A stretch of DNA of 64,000 nucleotides. Source: Axinella damicornis (lineage: Eukaryota > Porifera > Demospongiae > Axinellida > Axinellidae). Shown here piece by piece: positions 45,801-59,100 of this stretch. Location of the stretch: the NCBI GenBank assembly GCA_963931865.1, contig OZ007505.1, forward strand, positions 19,609,139 through 19,673,138, written 5' to 3'. The notes under the pieces are model-generated. The model did no database searches, had not been told where the DNA came from, and saw nothing but the letters and a program-made list of their open reading frames with translations. Within the stretch, counting starts at the first letter, position 1. The number at the start of each line of letters is the position of its first letter. A program made the translations under genes and the position numbers.

Positions 45801-48800
45801 CCTGGTGAGACTTCGAAGTATTGGTATCATATCATTGGTCGAAGAGCTTTGTAAGAGTGCTGTAGTGGATGACATGTCTATGCGATAGAAAAGCATTACT
45901 GTAGAAGTCAGACACTGTATATCACCTTATCCTGCAAGTCTACTTGCGCTCTAGCGGCGAGGAGTACAGGAACAATGTCACTGTGACCTTCAGAACTAGC
46001 CAACATCAGGGCAGTTGTGCCAAACTGAAGAATAAAAGATAGCAAAACAGTAATAACACAGTCAAGGATGAGAAACAATGGATACCTCGTACAGCACATC
46101 ACAACAAACTTCAACAAAGTGGTGCTAAGATATAACCAATCTGTGGAACATTTTTAATGTGAGACCTATACTTCCAAAGTTGAACATAATGACTTGTGCA
46201 ATGTTATGAGACACATACATCGGCAGAGTATCTAGGATTAACTGCAAACCACGAGATCTAGAATGATTCAATGGTTTTATAGTTGCCGGATTTTAGTTAA
46301 AGTTAAGGTCACAGACAACTTATACGACCTTTGGTCATGTGGTGCAAACAATTTTTCCCACCTTATTGGTAGGATGAACTTGAGCACTGAGTTTGAACTC
46401 GTTGGCACATGCATGCACATGCATGCATACCGTGTGTAAGTAAAATGATTCTGTTCTCAAGTGTCACTTGAAAAACCGCATACCTCATCCTGTACATTTA
46501 CAGCTGCATGGGCCCTTAGCAGCTCCTTGACAACATCCATGTGGCCGCCCTTACTAGCCAGCATGAGGGCAGTACTTCCATCCCACTAAATATGTGATGG
46601 ATACATCATGTATACTGACTGCACATGGTATCCTACTGAACAATAGTATCTTCATTATCATTGCCATTGTAACAACATAATTGATACAAAATGTGGGAAT
46701 GCTCCCAGAGAAGAAATTGAGTGCAGCTATCAGTATTTCAAAATGCAACTATAGAACACAGACACTATATGTCACCTCATTCTGCAGGTCAACTTGTGCT
46801 CCATCATACAGCAGTTCAGATACAGTGTCACTGTGACCTTCAGAACTAGCCAACATCAAGGCACTCGTGCCAAACTGGGGAAAATTGAAGGCAAAACTGT
46901 AATGATCAATACAAAACAAAACAAAGCAGAAAGGTGATGCAAAACAACAGTGGTGTGTGGCCTTAGTGAATGTGTGTGACATGAATAGCAGATACAGGCA
47001 ACACAGGAGAGATGTTATGCACAACACCTGACAGCTTCCTTTACCAATGGTGGTATGTACATATTTCCTAGAACATTACAAGTTCGGCAGCATTTGTCTT
47101 GTACAATCAATCTCATGTTACATGTTGTACTCCATGTCCCGGAATATAATATCTTCACATAACAGTTTGTGAGACGAAGTCACTACCACACAGGATGTAA
47201 GTACCATATTTCACCTCATCTTGCAAGTCAACATGTACTCCAGCAGACAACAGTAGAGGGACAGTTTCACTGTGACCTTGGTAACTAGCCCACATTAGGG
47301 CAGTCATGCCATCCTGAGCAAAGTAATTAGTACGGAAAAGCGAAGATGTACACATACTGTGAGGTAGGGTCTTACTTTCCAAGTGCTTGCCAAAATTATG
47401 AAGGATAGTTTATGATACCAAAATACTTCAGTACAATCATGGATACCTCATCCTGCAGGTCTACTTGTGCTCTAGAAGACAGTAACACTGGGACAATGTC
47501 ACGGTGACCACTGAAGCCAGCCCACATAAGGGCAGTCATGCCACACTGAGAAACAAATTGTGAGCAAAACAGTTAATAGATTCATGTTGCTGCTACATTG
47601 GATATGCGACCACAAGCATGCACAGATGGAGCTTGTAAGATCTCCTCCTGGCATGTGCAGAGGACGAGAGTATAAGAGCAGCTAGTGACACCACTATGCA
47701 GAGTTTAATCTTCCTTAAACTAATCAAGTCCTTCTGTAAGGAAGTAGAATTCAAGAATTATTAGAGGCGGGAAGGTGATCCGTGCACAAGAATACTAAAA
47801 TCAGGAGCTAGTAGTAGGAATGAAGAGATTATAAGGGGGAAAAATTATCATAAGCTGCAGCTGTACGTTTCACAGAGATAAATATGAGACACAGTGGCAT
47901 CCATGCACACACATCCTGTGGCCCATTAGTAATACCGGTGCTTTCATGTCTGCTAGAGCATGCATGGTGTATTGCCTCGATTAACAGGAAAGCTAACATC
48001 TCCCTATATCCTCAGACAATTGGCTTAGTGGTAAGAGCATCTGACTAGTACTACATATTTGCGGCCTTGGGTTTGAATTCTGGACAGCTGGTCGGGAATT
48101 TGTCATGGATTCAATTTCTCTCTGTCACACTATAGGTATGTAATCTCAAGAGTCTGTGGATAATGCATACCCGATCCTGTATGTTTACATCTGCTTGGGC
48201 CTTTAATAGCTCCCTAACCACATCCAGGTGGCCACCCACACTGGCCACCATCAGTGCAGTCCTTCCATCCAACTGTAGGTGTGAGAGGGAAACAGCAAAA
48301 GTAGCAGTACACAGTGTTCTCGCTAGAAAATTTGAACCAAGGGGTTAGGGTACTCGTACTGGTGGGCTTAGCACTTGATAGTGGAGGACAAGTCACAACC
48401 CAAGGGTACCATAAGAGGCTGGTACCCCCTCAAAACAGCTTAGCGAGAACACTGGCAGTACAAGTTGGTACATGCAAGAATTTCAAACAACAAGAATCAT
48501 ATACAGTTTCTACTACCTTCGTCTCATTAATGGAAATCAGCAGTGACCATGTTAACATGCACTTAACAGGAAACCTTTGTAGCCAAGGAGAATATCATTA
48601 GTAAGAACAGCCCTAACTGCAATAAACAGTAGGACACAGATACAATTATCTTACCTTATCCTGTAAGTCTGCTTGAGCTCCAGCAGAGAGCAGTATGGAT
48701 ACAGTTTCACTGTGAGCTTTGGAACTAGCCCACATTAAGGCAGTAAAGCCAACCTGAGGAACAAAAATCAGAGGATAATAATACATGTTGACACAGTACT

Positions 48801-51800
48801 CTGATGGCAGTTGATCAGGTTCAACATTCTCAGATCTGAGGAAACCAACGATATGAGAATCAGCCTGGCTAGCTATAGTCAACATGTACATGCAGGAGAA
48901 GTGGATGAAGTGGAATTCCTACCAAAATAAAGTGGGCTGGGGAGCATGGCTTGCTGGCATGCACAAGTATGTCCCTTCCATCTCTGAACTGTCAATGGTG
49001 GAAAGTCATACTTGTACAGGGTGGAAAATTGATTCAGGAATACACTGTATCTCTGACTATCCCTGGACTGCCCATGGGTGAACGAGATATACTTGTGCAA
49101 CATGGAAAAGTTATCCAAGAAGACTATCCAAGGATAGAATGCTATACACATGGAAAGTTATCCAAGTACACAGTGTATCTCCGACCATTTATGGACTGGC
49201 CATCTGTGGAAACTTTATCCAAGAATAAATTGTATCGCTGACCATACTTGGACTGTCTACGGAAACATGCAGTTGAAAAACCTACACCAATAACACATTT
49301 GTGTCGCATCCCATCACTGGCCATGATTCCACATGGATTGATGGCACATGTACATAAGGAGCGATGCATGGCTGGTATATATGATGTTGATACCTTATCT
49401 TGTTCATCCACATCTGCCTGGGCATTTAGCAGCTCCCTCACCAAATCCACGTGGCCACCCTCACTGGCTAGCATCAGTGCCGTCCTTCCATCCAACTTCA
49501 TGTACGTATGAGAGAAAACAGCAAAGCAGATTGTCACCATGAAACTGACGTGACAACAAGGAATGGTTCACAATACCTTTCTGTATGTCACACTCAATGA
49601 CCTGTGGCATATTTTTTTTTTTTTTTTGCATGAATTAACCCCCCGTCAGTGTCAGGTTTGCTACAAGATTTTTGCAATACACAATGGCATTGCATTCAGA
49701 AGAGCAAGTTATAATAGGTGGCCTGGTCTGTGATGTTATCAGGAGTGCATGAGCCGCCGAAGGCGGCGAAGGAGCGTGTAACTCGCGAGTACCCCCGAGT
49801 GCCATCGAAATACAAATCTGTAGTAGTACCATATTTGGAAAGCTGAAGCTCATTTAAACGTTGTGTGACGCCATACAGTGCACATGACTCGTATATGGAA
49901 TGTGCATGTGGCACATACTTAGTACAGCATTGTTTTGACAGAGCCACCCGCAATGGTGAAGCAAAGACATCGAGAGTGAGCTACCTCAAGCGAAGCGAGT
50001 TCGGTTTGAAGAAGGAACTCCACGCCGATCCGAGGGTCATGCTAGAAGGAAACTTCAGCTTCAGGAATTATCTCCCCGCAACTTTCTATGCGCCAGGTGA
50101 AGGATTCTCCCATGAGACGTGCTATCAAATGGAGCATGACCGTGCTGAAGTTTGCAAGAGCGGAACATGCAGGGAACCAGCGAGTGTCAGGACGCCCCTG
50201 AAGGCTTGCACGCCAATAAAACTGCCCCCAGAAAACTCCCGATCTATTTTCAAACGCGGAAGTACGTAACTAATTTGTATTTACATGGCACTGAAGTTAC
50301 ACGCTCCTTCGCTGCCTTCGGCGGCTCATGCGCTCCTGATGTTATAATTGGGGCGAGCGTGAGCGAGCCCCACATAGACGAGTTTGCTGCGAAGTTTCTA
50401 TATAGATCTATATATATGTCGTACGTCGTGCCGTAAATCACTTCCTGCTCACATTTTGCGTGTCATTGCGTCATGTGTTAATTCGACTAGAACTCGCCAT
50501 GTACCATTGCGCAATTGCAATGTCGACTTGGAACCGGAGACTGTCTGATATGCAGAGTCTACCTCAACAAGGATATAGCGCGCGGTGGGGGATCATGTGC
50601 CTGTTCGACTGCTTTAGGTATTGCCAGAGAATGGGAACTCAGTGGCTGGCCTGCGCTCATTAACTGACTCAACTCACGGCCCATGTGTGACCAGTGATGC
50701 CCAGATCTGGCATCAGCAGAGAACGAGAAGACCTGTATGATAGTATTCTGTGGCCTGAGGTTGTACTATTCTCAGTCAAAGTTCTGTGACAGTCATGTGC
50801 ATGCAAATGCTCAATAATCTGCACACCGTAGTCTCATACCCAGGCCCACACGCGGTCCTGGGTACGAGGCTATATAGCCTCGGTACCAGACCCTCGCACG
50901 CGGAGGATCTGGTACCGAGGCTACGGCACACGCTCTCGCTCACGCTCACCCCACAATGCGATACATTCCCCTAGTATCTCACCATATTATGCTGGTGTAC
51001 CTTAGCTCCTGCAGAGAGCAGTACATGCACAGCGTCACAGTGACCATTGAAACTTGCTTTCATTAGGGCAGTCCAACCATCCTGAGGAACAGAAAGAGAG
51101 CAAAACATTATATAGTTGTCCACAATGGTTGTTGCAAAGATGTAGCTTTTCAGTAGATACATGGTAACTACCACCAGATTGTAATTGGAGGAGCTGTACA
51201 CAGCTAGTGTACTAGAGCTAGCCATGCAAGTTGAATCTAGACACACTATGTTGGGGTTGCATGAACATGCATGCAATATCAGTGGATATATAGCCTCGTC
51301 TGGCAGCACCCAACTCGTGGCAATAACACTCCCTTTCAGAGGAGTGAAGACCTCTAAATCAACTTCTAAATATAGATGTGAGTCCATGGAGCTATGAAAG
51401 CCAAGGGCCCTGGGGTGTAGTGATCTGAGTGCAGTGAGGATGCTACTAAGGGACTGAGGCTTTCTAAATCCTGTAGTTTCCGTTGAAATGACGTCTAAGC
51501 AATTTAGACAGTAGCAACGGTAGCTACGTAGAGTATTATTGTGACCAGTAACAGAACAACACATCAGAGTCAGAGATGTGTTTCAATAGCGAATTAGTTT
51601 GCTAGCTGCAGCTGCAGTCAGCACAAGACTGGTTAGAGCTGCGAGTGAGTGGTCAAGCTGCACCCTTAACCTTTGGTGAATGGTCGGTTGAGCAAGACAG
51701 ATTAATCTTCGGATCCTGTGGTGTGCATGTACCACGGAATCCATTTCCTCAGGCTGTTAACACAGAACCAGATTTTAATTTATAGCAACGGTTGGACGCA

Positions 51801-53125
51801 TTCAAGTTGTGAACAAAATAACGTACATGCAGGTTAAAAAGGAGTGAAGACCTCTAGAGTGGTGTGTTCAAATGGCGACTTATATTTATAGCATGGCATT
51901 GAACAGCTTACTGGCACCATGCTTTTAATATACTGGTGAAATGCATAGGGAAATACAGATACAATACCATCAATTGGGCATCAACTACTACGCCATGTGC
52001 TGCATTTTGAGTTTGTGACTGCTGGGGCTATGAAATTGGCATCAACTGCCATGTCATGCGCTGCATTTCCTGCATTTCGATATTTGTTCCTGACTCCATG
52101 ACTCTGACTGACAATAGTGTACTTTGTAAATGTGTACTTCATACGTTATCTTGTATATATCTTCTTGGACCTCATGTCAGTTGTGATAAGTGCATTTCCT
52201 GGTATTCGTAAAATTGGAAAATAATTATAGAGGCTGGGCTACCATTTAGGAATTGAATTATACCTCATGTCGCAGGTCTACTAGCGCTCCAGCAGACAGC
52301 AATAGAGACAGAGTTTCACTGCGACCTTCATAACTAGCCAAAGTTAGGGCAGTCATGCCATCCTGAAGAACAAAATGAGAGCAAAACGGTAACAGCACCA
52401 TTTTATGGACATGAAACAAGGGGAAGGTATACACACTTCGAATAGATACAATTGGACCACTGACTTTTCTACTGTTCGATGTACAAGCGATTACTGAAAC
52501 ATAGAGTTTATGGTTCACTTTGAGTGCTGTTCAACTGCCATCAAACTGCAGCACCAACTTATGCATATTATAGCTTCCTTCTGTCAGTCTCCAACATTAA
52601 TTAGGCTACGGATTCATCGTACGTTTTGCTGTTCAAAGTGAACAGAAATTCTTTTCATCACTTTTAGGTACCAAATGAGATGGACTGGAAGTAATGCAAG
52701 GGCATGGTTGAGTTATATGTTCCGCACAATATCTAGGAATTCTTCATAGCAGTCAGACATGATGACTAGTGCTTGAACTATCACACCATCACTTCTGTGA
52801 CAAGCAATTTCATTCTATATTCTTGTAGTGTTTCTGTCACTTAGGCAGTCGTTGTCATAGACAGCCATTGTACAGCCATTGTCATTGAAACACAGCAATG
52901 ACTCCACCAGCATGCGTGCATGGTTGTCACATTACATGTGCGTTAATATGCCACAAGCTAGCCGCCCTGAACGAGCGACCAGGTAGCTGCAATCAGGTAT
53001 CCACAAGGTGAAAGTAAGACATGATTTTGAAGGGTGAGCCTGCCCTACTGGTGATTTGCACCGGCTACCATTAGTGCAGTTTCCAGTCGATCAGAATACG
53101 GTTACCTTAATATAGTTCCCCCCCT

Positions 53126-53168
<43 letters not shown>

Positions 53169-56100
53169 TCAGCACAGGTCAGTATGCCTCTGTATCACCT
53201 GCTACCTGACAAGCATGGACACTGAAGAGATATACATACAAGGCCCACTAGCAAAGGGTCATCCACTACATGTACAAATGCGCATGTGGTGACTAAGCGG
53301 CGCACCGTTGCAAAATTAGACTAGTACAATACTCAAAAGGCAAAGTCATGACATGGAGCAGCAGACCATGAGATAGCTGCAACAAGGTGTGGTTACCAGA
53401 ATCTTACCAAAATAAATTCTGTGAAGTTTTGTTGAAGACCAAAATGCAAAACTTTTGTCCCTCCAAAATTGGGGTGCTATCTTTCACTATGAGATCAAAA
53501 ATCCAATGACAATTATGTAATTCATGAACACTTAAAAGTCACTGGAGACTGTATACCTCATCCTGTGCATTGACATCAGCCTGAGCCCTTAGCAGCTCCC
53601 TGACCACATCCAGGTGGCCACCCTCACTGGCCAGCATCAGTGCAGTCCTTCTATCCCGCTGTATGTATGAGAGAGAAAACAGCAAAAGCAGCAGTACATC
53701 ACTGTGATTGTAAAACTGACAGTAAATGGCAGTTGTTGCAAAGCGTCCAAGAGGTGAAGGAAGGCCCAAGGCTTCAGGTCAGTCCGCCCTACTCTTTTCA
53801 AAGTATCAAAATGTATTAGAACAATAGGGAAACCAATTCTTTGTGACCTTGGAAATCATCCTTTGTATAGAGAGGTCTATTATATTACATAGAGTCCACT
53901 ATCAGAGGTTTCACTGTATTCTGTGTGTGCTAATTTGGGCGAGCCCATCGAGATTTTGCCAGTGATGTACGCATGTATACACAACATGCACAATCCATGC
54001 ACAGTGTTATTTCAAAGCACCTATACATTATAAAGACAGCTGTGAACCTTTCTCTTTTGTGCAGACACTAGGCATGTACTTTCAAGAGTCACTGGAGACT
54101 GCATACCTCATCCTGTGCATTCACATCTGCCTGGGCCTTTAGCAGCTCCCTGACCACATCCAGGTGGCCACCTACACTGGCCAGCATGAGTGCAGTTCTT
54201 CTCCTCCACTGCATATTAAGAGAGAAAGCAAAAGCAGCAGCTCTCAGGGTCATTATAAGGTTATCGATGTACTGAGACCAGTACTCTTGATGCGAAACTT
54301 TGGCCAAATGAATGAACACGTATGGGAAATATTCTATGTTGCAGCAACAAATACAAACCTTTTCATCAGCCCCAACTTTTGATCTGTGAATATCTGTATC
54401 TAAAGTGCACTACTAGCAAATGCATGGGGTAGTACTAAAACCTGGAACGGAACGAACGGAACAGTCGTTTTTCGTCGCTGAGACCAAGGTACGTAAGACC
54501 TTTTTCTGACTAGCACTGCACGGGCGGTACCGTAAGGTACATGTAGCTGCCAAGGTAAAGTACATGCAGTGCAGTAGGTGTTACAAGAACAAGGCTACAT
54601 ACAATGATATAGTACACGAGCGCGTGTATGGTACCGGTAGTACCATTCGCCGTTCAGCAGTATATCTACTGTACTAGCTACATAAGTTTCAACCCTGAAG
54701 TGCTACTGGCAGAAAGGAAGTTGTACCTTGGTTTCACTACGCTGGGGCACCGAGCTCACTGACTCGTGCGCATTACCGTACGTATACACGGTACAGTGCA
54801 TACTAGCCTCGTACCCAGGTGGGGCCTAGGTACGAGGCTAAATGCATACGATATATGCCATGTACTAACCTTTGAGGATTTGTCTATGGTACCGCCCGTG
54901 CAGCACTAGACAGACAAAAGGTCTTACCTTGGTCTCAGCGACCAAAAATGACTGTTCCGTTCATTCCGTTCCGTTCCGTTCCGGGTTTTAGTACTACCCC
55001 TAGCAAATGCACTACACTCACTACACACATGACCCTCTAGTTTGCTCCATACCAATGGTGAAATGAAGACAAGCACACCTTCCCATTTGAACTCAACACT
55101 GCTTTCCAGTGGTAATGTTATTGTTACTTCTGCATGATATTACTTCTGCATCAGAGAGGTCTCTAGTGATAGACAAGAATGCCCTCTCAAACTTCATTCT
55201 TGAATAGAAAGATGTTTCAGTGTGTGACAGATTGTCTGATTTCGAAGTTGTATAGTACCTCACATTTCCTAGTTGCCAGAGTGGCATCGTTGAAAGCATT
55301 ATTGCCTTCGGATGGTATCAGGCAGTGCCACAAAACTACTGCTATAAATGATAGGATGCACTCAATATCAATGCTACAGCAAAGGCAATGACAAGCAGTG
55401 ATATCCTTGCAAAAACATTTTCAACTGGACATTGTTACGTAACTGCCCCAAAGGGTAGTGTAGCATTGGCATGAACAAATTACTGCTGAGTGATTGTACC
55501 CAAATGCGTTACAAAAGCACTATACTGTAGGACACAGATACTATAATATTATATCTCACTTTATCCTGCAGGTCTACTTGTGCTCCAGCCATGCACAGCA
55601 CATGTACAGTGTCACTGTAACCTTCAGAACTAGCCAGCATGAGAGCAGTCCTGCCAAACTGAGGTAACAAATGAGAGCAAACCGTACACATGTTGATGTT
55701 ACACTCAAAAGAAATTGTGCCACTTAAATAATGAATTAACGTTTGACTACTTAAGGATGGCATACAATGATTCTCGTGATTGCTGTCATGCACTGACCAA
55801 AACGTATTTTTGTCGTCCCGTCGGCCATCATTCCTCGAGCGCTAGCTTCGACCATCACTGTCTGATCGTCATTGCGCACTGATGCTTACATGCCGAATTC
55901 ACCCTGGTGGCGAAGTTGTGAGCACTGTAATACTGTTAATCATATAGTGATATCAAGTTTCTGTATAAAACGCCTATACCGCGAGAGTGCAATTATTTCT
56001 GTAATCTGCACTGCTTTCAGCCAATCAGCTGCTGATTACACTTTTTTGCACTGGTACGAGTGCAAAAAAGTGTAATCACGAGCTGATTGGTTAATGCCGC

Positions 56101-59100
56101 AGCGGTTTCTACGTGGTTTCTAGGTTCGAACAGAAAAGTAAACAAACGATTATCGAGTAGCTAAGCGTCATGGCAGAGGATAGCTACTGGTCAAATGAAT
56201 TTTCCTGTCCCACTATTGCTGCGTTTCTTCATGAGAGCGTGTGCGAAAATACCACTGGGGCGGGAGAACTCGTACTCGACGCGACCATAGATATATCTAT
56301 GACGCGACTGACACCGAAACTCGTTCTCGACGGTCGCCGAACGTGGACAATAAACAGCAAGGCGATGCTGCCACACCCACTGCTCCGCCTATAGTATACG
56401 AGCAGGTCCCAGCAGCGCCCAAGAGTTGCCACGCGGCCTGAAGGATACCGACAACCAACAACTGGGCCCGTACGGCGGTTTGAGACGGTGGCAAAAACAG
56501 CGTGGCATCACAGTAGCTACCACTGTGTGAGGCTAGTGCTGGTGACAATCAATTCAAGCATGCAGTACGCTACTACACAGCGTCAAGGACCTCCTGCCTA
56601 CACAATAGGGACTGATACCTGACTGATAGCTTCATCCGTGTCGTTGCATATACTTTCAGTGTACAGTTATTGCTGTATCAAAGATCCTTTGTTGTGCAAC
56701 TGATTGATAACTCAGTTTCTATATGATTAATATGTGATAGCATGATTTGGAGTGCAATTTTGGGAATTAATTGCACTCGTAAGGTCAGTAATTTCACTCG
56801 GCTTCGCCTCGTGAAATTACAAACCTTACTCGTGCAATTAATTCCCAAATTGCACTCCAAATCATGCTATTACATATACAAATTTCAGGTTGGTCACATT
56901 TAGCAAAACGGCCAGTTTGCCGAATGTGATTGGTCAATTCATGTTTCAATTTTTTCGGAAAACCAACCTGAAATTTACAGTAATTTGTTGTCTTCTTGAC
57001 TGCCATCTCGTTTTGGCTCAATTGTCATTGTCATCACGTGGCATGTGCGTTAATTGAGGCCACAAGCTGGATATGCGGGCAGCCTGTGAACAAGGCTACA
57101 CGTAGCTGTCCATGTTGGGTCTGGCTGCGTGAGACTAAGCTGTACGTGCTGGTGGATGCATCCACAAGGTGAGAGTAACCTGGGCTGTGGATCACCAGCA
57201 ACAAGGAGTCGTTCGCAGTTAATTGTGGCCTTTATTATGGCAGTGTCCCAGGATGTCACACCCAGACCTTATTGTCATTCGGTCTTCGTACGTACCTCAT
57301 CCTCTATGTTCACATCAGCCTGGGTCTTTAGCAGCTCCCTGACCACATCCACATGACCACCCTCACTGGCCAGCATCAGTGCAGACCTTCCATTCATCTG
57401 CACGTGTTTGAGAGAGAAAACAGGTTTATCCATTTCTGGTATGCCTCGCTCACGGCACAATTGAAATGTAACTTGATTCTCTTGTTTCTTTGCTTTGGGT
57501 GACACGCCTTTCCGTTGGTTGCTTGATAGGGGCTGATTGGGTTGGAGAGCGTGTACGTGCTGTACTGAGGTGCTATTATGGTGAAACCTGTGTTGGGCAT
57601 CTGGTTCATCCCCTTGGATGGAACTGGCAGGACTGGCAGCTCGTTTTCCTTCTCAGGAACTGTATCTTTGCATCTTGACTCATGGACTATGAATGCACAA
57701 ACACACTGCAGCTGTGTACTGTAATTATTCTGACGAAATTTCTAATCTGTCGGACACTTATCTTGCAGACTTTAAATATTACCTCCTGTCCGTTAAATAC
57801 CTTATTTGACCAGATCACAATCATGATAGTAGATTACTACGACAACATCAAAAATAATTACCATGGCAATCTGTAAAATCAGAGAGCACTACCCTCTCTG
57901 ATAAAGTCTTGTCAGTGCCTAGGCCTTTGATAGATAATTTATGTCCTTAAGAGAACACACAGCATTGCAGTAAATTACATATTTCTCACTTTATCTCGCA
58001 GATCTATATGTGCTCCAGAAGACAGCAGTGCAGCTACGTTGTCAGTGTAACCTTCGGAACTAGCCCACATTAGGGCAGTCATGCCATCCTGGGAAGCATA
58101 ATGAAAGCAAAAATGGTATCACAAGGTAACAATGATAATTTCTGTAAGTACTACAGGTAATTCAGTTATTGATACCAGTATCAGTTTGCTTAGCAACGTA
58201 GTAGTATCCCTCTGTAGTCAGAGATCCACACTCAGCCCCTTCTGTGTACGTGTGTTGTGCTATAGTTGAATTTCCGATTCCATTTCCTATTTAGAGCGAA
58301 GGACTGCAGCACATGGGCAAAGCTTGCCCAGGCAGCCTCACTGAATTATGTTGAATCCTGTAAATGTATACCACCTACGTCTGAGTCACTTGCAACTTAG
58401 GGACTTCGAGCATGTGCATAAAATTAAGAAAGTGGCATACAAAATGAAGCCACAGATAAATATGTCACCTTCTGTGAACCTCATTTACGTATGTCTTTCA
58501 TTGACACACACTAGGTATACACACTGTCCAGAGTCACTGGAAATTGCATACCTCATCCTGTAAGTTTACATCTGCGTGAGCTTTCAGCAGTTCCCTGACC
58601 ACATCCAGGTAGCCTCCCTTACTTGCCAGCATCAGCGCAGTCCTTCTCTTCCACTGTGTGTGTGAGAGGAAGAGAAAGCACCAAACAACAGCACATTAGT
58701 ACTGTGAGCGCTGACATTAATGTATCATGTATGATACACTTAATGTCCAGTTAACTACCCATACCAAGCTCAATACAACCTGGTGGCAAGGTTGTAACAA
58801 GTCACCAGCCTTGTGTGACAACCTTGTACTTGGTCGAAACAAGCTTGTGACAACCTTGACTGTTAACTCACCTACCTTGTCACAACCTTGTATGATTTCA
58901 ACAAGCTTGTGACAACCTGGTACAGTCACCGACCTTGTGGCAACCTTGTAAGATTGCCACCTTGGGGAACAACCTTGTGAAAACCTGGTACCAGTACTGT
59001 ATTCCCGCCAACCTTGTAACAACCTTGCACGATTTCCACCTATAATCTGTATGTACATGATGTACATGTAGTTGTATGAGCAGTAGAGTGGAATTGTCAA

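Noticed and set aside
48010..48092. A functional tRNA gene
   Set aside because: A- and B-box-like motifs exist but stems do not pair and no anticodon loop is convincing.
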